Source: Craterostigma plantagineum | Taxonomy: Eukaryota; Streptophyta; Magnoliopsida; Lamiales; Linderniaceae | Assembly (NCBI GenBank): GCA_027422505.1 | Contig: JAPQWV010000001.1 | Coordinates: 806,001-870,000, forward strand | Length of the DNA stretch: 64,000 bases | Direction: 5' to 3' | Part shown: piece after piece, positions 11,196 to 23,600 of the stretch | Numbering within the stretch: position 1 is the stretch's first letter | Layout of the letters: each line of letters begins with the position of its first letter | Program-made: the position numbers and the translations under genes | The notes under the pieces: generated by a model | The model's input: only the letters and a program-made list of their open reading frames with translations | Databases searched by the model: none | Told to the model about the DNA's origin: nothing

Positions 11196-13044
11196 ATGAG
11201 CAAGCAAAGGCTACTACCACCCTCGGCCGCCGCATGGCTCTTCTTCGTCGGCCTCGTCCTCGCCGAGGACCCATACGTATTCTACACGTGGGAAGTCACA
11301 TACTCCACTCAGTCCCCCCTCGGCGTGGGGGCCCCACCACAGCAGGTGATCCTCATCAACGGGCAGTTTCCCGGGCCGAGGATCAACGGCACGTCGAACA
11401 ACAACGTAGTCGTCAACGTCTTCAACAAGCTCGACGAGCCTCTCCTCTTCACGTGGAACGGCGTGCAGCAGAGGAAGAACTCGTGGCAGGAAGGAACCCT
11501 CGGGACGAACTGCCCGATCCCGCCCGGGACCAACTACACCTACAAGTTCCAGGTCAAGGATCAGATCGGGAGCTACTTCTACTACCCGACCACCGCCCTC
11601 CACCGGGCCGCGGGCGGGTACGGCCCGCTGACCGTCTACAGCCGAGACCTAATTCCCGTCCCCTTCGACTGGCCCGAGGACGACTACGTGCTCCTCGTCG
11701 GCGATTGGTACGCGAAGGGACACAAGGAGCTGAGGAGGATCCTCGACGGCGGGCGGACCCTCGGGCGGCCCGACGGGGTTTTGATCAACGGCAGGCACGG
11801 GAAAGGGGACGGGAAGGACGAGCCCATGTTCACCATGGTCCCCGGGAAGACCTACAGGTATAGGATATGCAACGTGGGGATGAAGAACTCGATAAACGCG
11901 CGGTTCCAAGGACACTCGATGAAGCTCGTGGAGGTCGAGGGGTCCCACACGGTGCAGAACGTGTACGACTCGATCGACGTCCACCTCGGGCAGTGCTACT
12001 CGGTGCTGGTCAGGGCGGATCAGAAGCCGAGGGACTACTACTTCGTGGCGTCCACGAGGTTCACCAAGCAGGCGCTGACGTGCACGGCGACGGTGCGGTA
12101 CGCGGGCGGGGAGGGCGGGCCCGCCTCGTCGGTCCTCCCCGAGCCGCCGGTCGGTTGGGCTTGGTCGCTAAACCAGTTCAGGTCGTTCAGGTGGAACCTC
12201 ACGGCCAGCGCGGCTCGGCCCAACCCTCAGGGCTCGTACCACTATGGGAAGATCAACATCACTCGAACCATTAGGCTCGTGAACTCCGCGGGTTCCGTGG
12301 ACAAGAAGCTCAGGTACGTGTAGAGCCCAGACACCGACTCATTGGATCTTCAAATGGGTCTTTTTTTAATGGGCATTTTTGTCATGCATATAGGTATGCG
12401 GTGAATGGGGTGTCTCATACCGACCCCGAGACGCCCCTGAAGCTGGCCGAGTACCACGGTGTTGGGGATAAGGTGTTTAAGTACAACCTTATCTCGGACG
12501 AGCCGGGCGATGACGTGGCGAACAAGATTGTGGTGGCGCCGAATGTGATTAGGGGTACTTTCCGTAATTTCGTGGAGATCATATTCGAGAACCATGAGAA
12601 GAGCGTCCAGTCGTGGCATCTGTGCGGATATTCCTTCTTCCCAGTTGCGTAAGTACTTTACATAGGAGATATGCTGACTAGTGAATGGTAAGGCGCCTTT
12701 TTCGTCGTGCTATTGAATGTTTCTTTTGTCGTGGTGGTTGCAGGATAGAGCCGGGGAGGTGGGACCCGGACAAGAGGAAGAAGTACAACCTCGTAGATGC
12801 GGTGAGCAGGCACACGATACAGGTGTACCCTAAGGGTTGGGCGGCTGTTATGACGACCTTGGACAACGCTGGGATGTGGAACTTGAGGTCTTGTATTCCC
12901 GAGAGGAACTACTTGGGGCAGCAGCTTTACGTCAGCGTTCTCTCGCCGGCGAAGTCGCTCAGAGATGAGTACAACTTGCCCGACTATGTTCTCCGGTGCG
13001 GGATAGTGAAGGACATGGCAAATCCCAATCCTTACACCATATGA
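11196..13044 (+). CDS. SKU5-similar (SKS) multicopper-oxidase-like secreted protein
   Basis: Three exons (11196-12313, 12394-12648, 12744-13044) give 557 residues, normal for the family. A signal peptide covers about residues 1-23, followed by three cupredoxin domains. The first has the NGQFPGPRI stretch and the WNGVQQRKNSWQEG region, with an adjacent YYPTT segment. The third contains SWHLCGYSFF, where relatives usually read WHL-Asp/His-Gly-Tyr. The family descends from ascorbate oxidase and laccase but lacks most copper ligands, so it is probably not an active oxidase. Members act in cell-wall expansion and pollen tube growth, and some are GPI-anchored. No clear GPI tail is seen here: the C-terminus is short and polar. 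The exons are GC-rich compared with their surroundings. The exact SKS number cannot be assigned. Confidence 0.93.
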
Positions 13045-13727
13045 CGACTGTTTCTTAGGTGGGATTTTCTTGAAGAGCTGTAGGCATCAGACATGCAGAG
13101 TTTAGCAAGATAGAGGAATAGGAGTAATGATTAAGCAGGGTTTTGAAAGTTTTGATGGAACCTAACTTATTTCGGCTTCTTACTCAGATTTTTTCCAACA
13201 GCAACTATGTTATGATCTCAGAATGCAGACCACGGAGACCTTATGTTAAAGTCGATGACAAAAGATCATTCATTGTACCCTAGCTGGGTAAAGAGACGAC
13301 ATACAAAACTTTATACATCTCTTAGCCAAGTCAAGATATAGTTACCACAATACATGAACATGAATGTAACTGCTATACATGTTTGAAAGGATAGAATTTT
13401 GAATAGGGCCCTACACAAGTTCCATGCCTTTCTAGGTTGAGTTTATGAAATGTTGTAGAAGGAGGCGAGAGACGGCCGGGACTGAGCTCTTTCAATGATG
13501 GCCAAGAATTACGATTGGAGTGTCCCCACAAGGGCATATCACATTTTTATGCTTACTCACAGGCAAGGAATTGCTTAAAGGATTTAAAAGAATTCAGCAT
13601 GACAACTCAAATCTTCCGTGTGCTCTTGATAGCAGAAGACGTTAAAATTTCTCAGAGCAACCTGATAAGAATTTAGAAGAAAAGAGATAAATTCAGCCAT
13701 GTCATTGTCAAGAAGAAGAAGAGGAAG
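13045..13727. other. Convergent intergenic region
   Basis: This holds the 3' ends of the SKS gene (plus) and the small minus-strand gene. I see no further coding exon, repeat or RNA gene. Confidence 0.5.
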
Positions 13728-14418
13728 TTAACTAATGACCCAAAGCTTACGAGTCGGAAGGACTGGAAGGATAATATGCCGGATGTTAAGGGCCTCAATG
13801 ACAGAAATAATTTCATCACTACCAGTGGCGACAAACAAGGTTAAAACCCTCTCGTTCAGTTTCCCAGCTTTTAATGTTCTCTGCCAATAGAGAGGATATT
13901 CATAGAAAATGAGTCCAAGCAAAATCAAGTCAAGAATGGATAGCAGGATTCAAATGCTTCCATATCCAGCAATGGCAAATAATATTCAATATCATGAACA
14001 ACTTGATCAAGAAGCCTATGCAACGCAGAAAAAATATAAATAAAAAATCAAACTTTGGAAGCTACCATTTGTAACAAAAAAAAGGTAAAAAATTGAACCC
14101 TCGTAGCAATAATCGGAACTAAATCTGATCAATGATCATATCATAACAAGCCCTGACACGAGATAAACGTGATCAAGCGAACTCACAAAAAATTAAATTA
14201 GATACTGAAAAGGCCCAAGCCAAATTAGATATAACAACACATGAGAGACAAAATAAACATGCGAAAAAATGTACACAAATCAAGAAGAGCATAAAAAAAC
14301 GTACTACGAACAGCTCCAGAAGTATGTGCTCAGGCAAAGATGAAAGGTCAGATATGCGAGCTAGGTTTCTAACGGCAGAGCCAATGGAGAGTGAAAGAAG
14401 CGTAGGTGGATTTCTCAT
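13728..14418 (-). CDS. Small two-exon protein of 87 residues, function unknown
   Basis: Exon 1 (14418-14308, 37 codons) begins at an ATG and ends at a GT donor. Exon 2 (13880-13728) follows a TTGGCAG acceptor and reads in the same frame for 50 codons to a stop. The protein starts with a Leu-rich segment, has the stretch LPEHILLELF (F-box-like in spacing, but too short to call), then KAGKLNERVLTLF, and ends with the hydrophobic PVLPTRKLWVIS. The smooth junction, amino-acid composition and correct splice signals argue for a real gene. It is divergently placed to the gene at 14750, with about 330 bases between start codons. The name and role are not recognised. Confidence 0.6.
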
Positions 14419-14749
14419 TCATATAAAACTACTCGAGCTAAATTCCCTCAGGAATCTGTCTGTATATCGCAAGAAAAGAACGAAAGAATGAATCCGCCAC
14501 CAAAATCTGTGCAATCGAACGCTGCTGTTGTGTTGTTGGATTAGTCAACAGTCAAAATTTGGAAAATGGATAGGCTTTATTTTAAGAACAAGTCCTCCTT
14601 AATTTAGTTATTTTGTGTTTGCACCCCCACAAGTTTCTAATTCGTTTTCAGTTATTAATAGTTGCAATTGCAATTAGCGGCAGCAGCGTTGTACTTCCCG
14701 CTGAAGTCGGTTCTCGGCGTTTCCAAGGCGCGCGCACACACGGACGCAA

Positions 14750-16561
14750 ATGACGAAAGCGAGCGGCGGAGCACTGTCAGCGACTTGTCCGACCATTCTT
14801 ATCCCCAAAACGGCGCCGTTAGGGCGGCGTCGGCACCGCACTTTGACCTTCGATCTCAGGCCACCGAGGCTACGCCCCTTGCGATTCAGAGTTTATGCCG
14901 ATGCGACGCCGTCTCAGTACCAAAAGGCTGCCGCGTCTTCGGTAGCGGACGAATCTCTTGTTACGACGGCGTCTCAGCATCAAAGCGACGATTTGTCGTT
15001 GGGAGCGAATGAGTCGCTGAATGGTGAAGTTAGAAGTCCTTTTCTTTCTGCTAATTTGTTTTCGGCCCCAAAATTGAGCTTGAACGATCAAGCTGTTTTG
15101 CTCATGACATTCATTGCGTGCACAGTGAGTTAATTTCCTCTTTCTTCGTCTCTCTTACTGGAATCATTTTTAGCTTAATTGAATGAACTTCTATTATTCT
15201 GTTTCTCCTACGTGGGTGTATCTGTGTCTGACTCGTTGTATCATATATTTGTAATGATGAATTTCCGCTCGTTCTAACGATTGTACAAGGTATTTTCACT
15301 TTGATAGCAGCAGAACACGAAACATTGTACTTTTTGGTTATTTAGTATTGCATTTGTAGTAATAACTCGGAGATTGGATATATGTTTGTCGATGGATGTA
15401 AATGATTCGCGGGCCTGATAAGTAGTGATATCAAGATTGTAATAACTATGACTTCTATTCGCTGATATGCAGACCTCGGCTGCATTCATGGGCCTTGTCT
15501 TCGCGGCTGTACCTACATTATTTGTAAGTACTGTTTTGTTTTTTGATGCTAATATGTAAGAATTTTATTTGCTATGAAATTTTCACCTTGAATGGCTCTG
15601 CTACATTCACATGTAAGAATTTATTTGCTACCTTCACCTTAGTTTATGAGTACACTTGAGTCTTCCTCATACAACATCTCTTTTGATTTCCCTCTTCTTT
15701 GTGTCATAGGCAATGCGAAGGGCAGCATTATCTCTTGCAAGATTAGCTGATACTGCTCGTGAAGAGCTGCCCAGCACAATGGCTGCAATAAGGCTCTCGG
15801 GCATGGAAATCAGTGACCTCACTTTAGAACTGAGTGATTTAAGGTCCGAAGCCCATTTTTTGTCTACTTCAATCTACTCGTGTCCTCCTAGAAATCAAAT
15901 GTTTTCTATGACTATTTCATTTGTGGAACCGATGACATAGTTGGCCTATGTGATACATTAACTTAAAGCTGAGATAGATTAACTTAAAGCTGAGTTATAA
16001 GTTTGTGAATAGGAGGCTTATATGTCTTCTACCTCTTAAACTGCTAACTAGAGAACTACCTGAAGATAGGAAAATCTCTGTTTTCCCCGTATCCTTTTCC
16101 TTCTTCCCCTCGACCCTATATTTATGCTGAACATGGTAACTTCAGAATATTTCTCGTAAGTAAGTGCTGCTCTCCTATTTCAGCCAAGAAATTACAGAAG
16201 GGGTAAGCAAATCCGCTCAAGCAGTACAAGCAGCTGAAGCTGGGATTCGTCAAATAGGTTCACTTGCCCACCAACAAACCATGTGTAAGATAATTCACTC
16301 ATCTAACTCAATCGTGCGTTCTCTTATTCTTGATCGAACTATTTCATAAAATCATTTTTTTGGGTGTGAAAAAAAACAGCCATGATTCAGGAAAGGGCTA
16401 GTCTCCCTGTCGTGTCGCTGAAGCCAATGGTCGCCGGGGCCGCGAAAAAAACTTCCCGAGCCGTAGGGAAAGCGACCAAGTCTCTCTTAAATATGATCTC
16501 ACGAGGCGATTATAACTTAGATGTTGAAGAGGGCCGCTCGTTGGACCAGCCTGAGAGCTGA
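14750..16561 (+). CDS. Predicted plastid-targeted single-pass membrane protein, unknown function
   Basis: Five exons join without frame breaks to about 280 residues. The N-terminal 60 residues are rich in Ser, Thr, Arg and Ala with few acidic residues, like a chloroplast transit peptide. A hydrophobic segment runs from the end of exon 1 (LLMTFIACT) through exon 2 (AAFMGLVFAAVPTLF, about 15473-15523). After it comes an amphipathic helix region (MRRAALSLARLADTAREELP through EITEGVSKSAQAVQAAEAGIRQIG) that looks like a coiled coil, similar in style to DUF948 proteins. The last exon is basic and ends at 16559-16561. The exon 4 donor is best placed at GTAAGA just after the ATGT of codon Met, which keeps the frame. 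The start at 14750 is the first ATG in frame. Confidence 0.75.
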
Positions 16562-17164
16562 GACGCCCATCGGAATTTCTTTTCTTTGAATTGCGAAGTT
16601 GATTTGTCCTTGGCTTTCTCTGATGTTCATATACCATAACGATCATATAGGACATTTTTATGCTAAGTTCTTAGATTTGGTGCTTAGTGTTTCCCAGGTT
16701 TATGTAATTTTTGTCACCATGGGCTGCAGTAAATCAAGGAGGAATGGAAACTTGCTACTTAATAATAAAACATCATCACTTCAGCCAACGAACCTATGTA
16801 AACTACAGCATAATGTTATGTCATACTAGATGATAATGAAATGGACCAAAGTTATCATTTCTCCACGAAAATGGTAATAAATAAAACAAGTGAGGAATAT
16901 TAATTCGGTAAGAGTTACCCTCTGTCCCAGTAATGTTTGAAATTGAAACGTGTTTACCACTAAGGGTTTTCAACGACACATTGCGGTTTCAAAGAAGAAA
17001 ACCAAGAGAAGCCTTCGCTCTATGAAGTTGTAGCTTTGAGGGTTTGACTTCAGGGAGAGCAATAACAGCCGTCTCGTCCTAAAGTTAGTTGGGTTTGATT
17101 CCATTGCTTAGAGAAAGAAGCTACTAACCTCTGACCCAATCACTCTCAACCCCACTTGCTCAAT

Positions 17165-17378
17165 AGGTTTCGCCGTTTCGGACATTTGGGGTATGACACG
17201 GTTTTTAAGAAACTAGTACAATTAAAAGGTAAACATGTGTATATTTTGACACGTCTTTTAAGAATACTTGATATTATTATATTGATTGTTTGTGATAGGT
17301 TTTTTGCTAAATAAGTGTACAAAGATATGAGACGTCCGATTTAGTAAATGTACAAAAGATAATGGGACGGAGGAAATA
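17165..17378. mobile_element. Possible Stowaway/Mariner-like MITE
   Basis: The right end reads GGGACGGAGGAAA next to TA, typical of plant Stowaway ends. The left end, CGCCGTTTCGGACATTTGG, looks like a degraded version of the usual CTCCGTC end. The interior, with GGTATGACACGG and TTTTAAGAA, also fits such elements. The TA target duplication cannot be proven and the left end has several mismatches. Confidence 0.4.
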
Positions 17379-17471
17379 TATAATTTTTGGCTGATTAAAT
17401 CTATTATTTATTTTTATTCCCCCATTATAAGTTACAGCGTTAGTTGTCATTTTTTTCTGTTTCCCAAACGG

Positions 17472-17480
17472 TATATATAG
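17472..17480 (+). promoter_or_regulatory. Candidate TATA box of GCN1
   Basis: TATATATAG lies about 140 bases before the ATG at 17620, followed by a GC-richer leader. The position is reasonable for a plant promoter. Confidence 0.45.
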
Positions 17481-17619
17481 GGAAGACGTGCGTGTCGGGT
17501 CGGATCGAGTCGGGTCACTGCTGTTGGTCAGCTTCAGCTATGCTGCTTTCTTAGCGAGCTGAGTTACGAGTGGGCTTACTCTAAACTAAAACCCTAAGGC
17601 AATCTCTCGCTTTATCTCA

Positions 17620-20600
17620 ATGGCCACGTCCAACGGTACTAATCCGATGGACTTGCTCTTAGCCGTTGCTCCGTCGGTCTCGACGGCGTCCACTAAACGT
17701 CGGATTCAGATCTTTCGCCATCAAATCTTACCATTACTCAAAACTTCAGGTATCCTTCAATCTTACTTCAGGTATTTTTGCGAGGTTGGTGTTGTGGATC
17801 CTTGCAACTGTTGGGTTACCCAACCAAATCGCGAGATGATTGTCAGCTGCCTGGCAAGTGTTGGAAAATCGGTCCTGAAGTTTCTTCTTGGACACGGGTT
17901 TACCACCATGGTTTTTGTAGATGCGTGTGTAGGAACTTTGTGGACGACCGGGCGCTATAAATGCCTGTTTTTTTTTTTTTTTATGTTCGGTTGATTGATG
18001 AATATTTTCATTATCAAACTTTATGGATGGTCGGAGGAGTCTTAAAAACATCTCCTTTTATTAGCTGCTAGTGCCACAGGTGCTTGATTAGTTACAGGTG
18101 TGGTGTGCAAAATGCCATTTTGTTGTTTTCGTCCAAAATTGTGGTTTCACTGTGGGGCATTTTCCTTTCCTCTAAGTTTTGAAAGCCATCTTTCGAGCAG
18201 TAATAATTGTAGATTCATCTGTCTTGCTGCCTGGTTAACCAGGCCTTACACATACACCCTCGTCCCAATGTATTCACAGAAAACCATTGCTGGTTTATAT
18301 CTAACTGTATATGATGTTGCAAGCTTCTTGATGTAGGAACCCGCTCTCTAATTACTTGATTTGACTTTTTGTATAAAGAAAAAGGTTGACAGTGTCTGAT
18401 ATCATCTAGCTCTCTTTTTTAAATAGACATTTCATTTTCCTTTCAATGTAATGGTTGAATATCTGGCAAACTAACGCGTACTATTTTTCAGACAATAATA
18501 AGAGGACAGCGGAGTTCTCCTCGGTGCTGATTGATATAATCTTCCAGACATTGTATTTATATGATGACCTTGGATCAAGGAAAGCAGTGGATGACACAAT
18601 TATTAAAGCTTTAAGTGAAGCTGGATTTATGAAGACGTTTGCAGCAATGCTTGTGCAGGCCATGGAAAGGCATTCAAAGATCAAGTGTCAAACAGGAGGA
18701 TATAGGCTTCTGAAGTGGTCTTGTCTCCTTTTGATTCATAGTGAATTTGCTTCAATGTCGAAGAATGCATTGTGTAGAATTGCACAAGCCCAAGCTTCGT
18801 TACTTCATATTGTCATGGCGGCGTCAACTCGGTTACAAAAAGCGTGCAAACAAACGTTTTTTAGTTTGTTCATTAGGGTATTCCTTTTTTATCTGAAATA
18901 TATTGGTTGAACTTCTGTTGATATTATGTTTGTTGATTCGTTGTGGTCTTTTTTAATCTTGTTCATATGTTCTTCCAGTCTCCAGAAATCTACAAAACAT
19001 ATCTTGAGGAATTCAAGGATTCAAGGATCCCATACAAAGAAAGTCCGCAATTGTTATTTCTAATAATTGAATTTGCAAATTCAAGTCCTGCTTCATTTGA
19101 ACAGCGGAAAGTAAGGGCCTTTATATATCATATTATAAAGTATCTGCTTGATTTGGTTTTTAGCTTTAAATTTTATGTTGTGGTTGCTTATTGGTTTTCT
19201 TTTCTTTTCTTTCTTCCTTTTCCTATAGGAGATATTCCTTGATTTGTACATTAAATCAGTTCTAAATGCTAAAGAGAAACCAGGAAAGGATCTCAGTGAT
19301 GCTTTTATTTCGTTATTTGCTCGCCTGTCACATGAAGATTTCAAGAACATTGTACTCCCTTCATCTATCAAGATGTTGAAACGAAATCCTGAGCTGGTGC
19401 TAGAGTCAATTAGGATTCTTCTGGAATCTGTCAACTTGGATATGAGTAACTATGCTGCCGAGCTTCTCTCAGTAATATCACCGCAGGCTAGGCATGTCGA
19501 CGAAGGACGAAGACTTGCCGCTTTAGCCATAATTAGGTGCTTGAGTGAAAAGTCTAGCAATCCAGATGCTGTTGAAGCGATGTTTGTTGCTGTCAAATCT
19601 GTTATGGAAGGTGAGTGGTTGTTCGCCTCTACCCTTGCATAGGTGGTGATGATGACTGACCTGGCTGTTGTGTCTTCAACTTGCAATTAGCTGATGGCTA
19701 TATATGGTAAACATACTAATATATTTAGGGATAAACAGGTTCAGAAGGCAGACTTACATTTTCGTACCAAAGAGTTGGCATGATCAATGCACTACGAGAA
19801 ATTTCTAGCGTGCCTGATGGAAGATACTTCAATACTTTGTCACCAACTGTTTGTGGCTTCTTATTGTCATGTTACAAGGACGACGGTAGGTCTTTGGTTC
19901 CATGATTTCTTTATTTTTGTAGTTCATATGAACTGTGTTGACCGAACATTTGTCTTATTAAATCGCATGTATAAATTTACTACTTGATTCCAAGATAATG
20001 CGAGCTCGCAGCTGGTTGATTACCTTTCTTTCCCCTGTTCTGGATTTATATGTATAATATTTAGGGAATGAGGAGGTGAAGCTCGCTAGTTTGTCTTGTT
20101 TAGCTGTCTGGGCTGTAAAATCTGCTGATGCTATTTCGCCGGATCTTATTACATCCATTGCCTCTGGGCTAAAGGAGAAAGAAGTACTGAGAAGGGGTCA
20201 CCTTCGTTGCCTCAGAATAATATGTAAAAATGGTGATGCAATCCCGAAGGTAGGTGGCAGCTGTGTTGATGGACTTTTAGTCCTCTGTCATATGCTGAAA
20301 TTTTTGTTGTGTGCTCCAGATGATTTCTTTGGTGTTGCCTCTGCTCCAATTAGTCAAAACTGGTTTCACAAAAGCAGCACAAAGATTGGATGGTATATAT
20401 GCACTGCTCTGCATTGTGAAAATTGCCGCAATTGATGTCAAAGCAGGTGGTTTCTGAGTTTCGGTTACATGTCTGCATCAAGTTCGGTATTTCTTAGTTA
20501 AAATCTCCATTTTCTTATTCCTGATCTTTGTAGATGAGACAATCTTCAAAGAGAAAATATGGCAGCTGATATCGCAGAATGATCCTTCGGTGGTTCCGAT

Positions 20601-23600
20601 TTCCATGGTAAGCAATCATCCGTCTTTCATAGTGAAGATTAACAACTTATAGCTGAAAATTCGAGAAGGTGATATGAGACCTATATGCCTTGTTAAGATC
20701 TGTTTTCCTGTATTGTGTTAAAGTTGTCAATGTAAAAATTAGATAGTTCTTTTCTACTTTATATGCATGTAATTCTAAAACAATATTAGTTAAAAGCTCT
20801 GAAGATAAATGCCATACATAGTAAGTTAGAGTGGATTAGTAGGACTCATTGCATGTCCTGAAGGCCTGAAGATCTAAGTTTGTCTTGTTATGCTTTTGCA
20901 GGCATCGAAATTATCGGTTGAGGACTTAATGGCATGTATTGACCTTGTTGAGGCTCTATTTATTGACTATCCTCAAAGGTTTGCCTATTTATTCTATGAA
21001 GTTTGAGTGCAATTTATTTACAAAGATAACCTTGATCTGTTTAGAGTGCCAACTTGATCGTGGATTAGAATGATACATAGAATTATCTTTCATTTAAGGT
21101 CTATATTCTAAGTCTAGTCTTTTATGACAAAAAAAAGATATGTATTTAGTTGCTTTACATTTATTTTTGAAGTATAATCAAGGTGCATTGTGAGCAATTA
21201 GTGTTTGTGGTTCAGTTTTAGTCATTTGACTATGATTTGTTGCGGGTGAAATGTGAGTACTATATTCGGTCATCAAAGTTATGATGGACAAAATTGTAAG
21301 TTCTACAGGTAGATCGTAGCTGTCATGCTACTGTTTCACAAAGTAGAGCACCTCACCACTATTAATCTTCTTTGTTATGCTGCAGACCATGGGATCATTT
21401 TCCTTCCAGAGGAGTCCTGCAGGTGAATATTGTGATGTTTGTGCTGTTATATTTTTCACTGGAGTTGCATGGTTAATAATTACGTTTATGTTTTAGCTTG
21501 TACTGTTTTTGTTGTGCCACCCGAATTGGGATATAAGAAGAGCAGCCCATCGCTCTGCCAGGAAGATTCTTCTTGCGTCTCCCCAGTTATCTGAATCCAT
21601 CTTGGGTGAATTTTCAACTTATCTTTCAGTTGTTGGAGAGAAAGCTACTCTTCTCAAGATGAGGTGGAATTACATGTTTGAACAGTTTCTACCTTTTCCT
21701 ATTTGTGCGTTTAGCCGTTTTTATTTACTTGTTTTGAAATTCAGTGATGCAGAAAATTCATTGGATTCACAAGTTCCATTCATCCCGTCAGTTGAGGTTT
21801 TGGTGAAGGCATTAGTTGTAATTGCATCTGCAACATCATCAAAATCTCCAGGTGCTTGTGTGCAGCTCATGTTCTGTTCACATCACCCATTCATCACTGG
21901 AACTGGGAAAAAAGATGTTGTATGGCAGGTATCTTTTTCGACCAATAAAATCTACTGTTGTCATTTTCATCGATCAAGTTGGTGCCTTAGTTCTTCTGCA
22001 ACAATTTGGACATGATCACTCTACTATTTCATATAGGAAAACGATACTCCTGTTGTGTGCGCCGTCTTTCAAACCCATGTCATTATTTATTCTTTCCCTA
22101 AAGATTGTGTTAGTTAACTGAGTCATTTGAGAGTTTTTTGACTCTCTATTTTCGAAATTATCTTTTACTTTTCAGAGGGTGGGAAAATGTTTGAAGAAGT
22201 TCGGCTTTGACGTCATCAATCTTGTTTCCTCCAACATTGGTGAGCTATGCAAGGTGAGAAATCCAATTTGGAATATGAGTTGGGTGTTTTCTTTCAGAAA
22301 CTTAAGGTGATACTCTGTGCATTTTCCTGAATATTCTTATTTTGCTCGTGAAGGTCTTATTAGGTCCTAAGGGATTGATGAGTCCTAATGACTTTGAACA
22401 AGGAGGGGCTATAAATTCCTTATCAACATTGATGACCATTGCACCTGGAGATGCTTACTCGCAATTTGAAAAGGTTGAACATTATTTTCGTCTCCTTTCC
22501 ATGTTGATGAATATCGTCAGATTAGAATTTGGAAATTGTTCACATATGCAGCACTTCATCAGTCTCCCGGATCGTATTGCGCATGACACACTCTCAGAAA
22601 TTGATATTCAGGTCAAGTTATATAACTTTTTAAAAGCCGGCTTTGTGAACATTTTGTTAGAAATCTCTTTATTATAGACCTATTATGAGGTTTTCATTGT
22701 TTGTTTATTCTTTTAGTGCTTCGGATCTTTATTAAGTTTGTTTTTCTCTTAGTGCCACTTTCTGGTTAGGCAGCAAGATTCATCATATCTCATATCTTGT
22801 TTCAAAGTACAGTTTGTGATTGCTTTTAACGTTCATAACCTTTTTTATTTTATTATTTTTAGCAATGAATTGGTAGTTTGAATCTTCTGTAAAGTGTCAA
22901 CTTGCTTATACTTTTTCTTGGTGACTTTCAATCCGTGCTCAATATTCACATACCATATGTTTCCTTCATGTCAGATTTTTCACACTCCTGAGGGAATGCT
23001 TTCAACGGAGCAGGGTGTCTATGTTGCAGAGTCTGTTTCATCTAAGAATGTGAGACAAGCAAAAGGGCGCTTCAGACTATATGATGACACCGTGGTAATA
23101 GCATGTGAACTTTTCCTGCGAGTGTAGAGATGTGAGTTTTACTGTTTCTTAACGTGTACAAATGGATCAGGATCAAGATGTCTCTAATCACTCTTCTAGA
23201 CGGGGTGAACTAAAGAAAGACGTTGGGGTTGCTGGAAAAGAGATGTTGCAAAGTCAATAAAGAAACCTGGCAAGTGTTCTCTAGTAGGTTGTCATGGAAA
23301 GTCAATATATGTTTTGGTCCTGCTTAGTTGATCTGTTTTTTCTCTTGATTCTTCCAGAGAAGGCAAAAACTGCTAAGGAAGAAGCACGTGAGTTGCAGCT
23401 TAAAGAAGAGAGTATTATTCGCGATAAGGTTATGTCAATTCAGCAAAACATATGCTTGATGCTGCGAGCTTTGGGCGAAATGGCTGTGGCTAATCCGATA
23501 TTCACTCATAGTCAACTTCCTTCTTTGGTCAGTTTTATCGCATTTACTACTTTCTTTGGTCTATCCGTCATATTCTTGTTGTAGCTCTGGGCATGATTAA

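Larger units (their letters stand above)
16562..17619. other. Intergenic region before GCN1
   Basis: About 1.06 kb with the 3' untranslated region of the preceding gene, a possible Stowaway-like MITE (17165-17378) and the GCN1 promoter. No other gene is visible. Confidence 0.5.

Noticed and set aside
11214..12274. Long frames overlapping SKS exon 1 on both strands
   Set aside because: GC-rich third positions of the true frame leave the other frames open. None shows a protein family.
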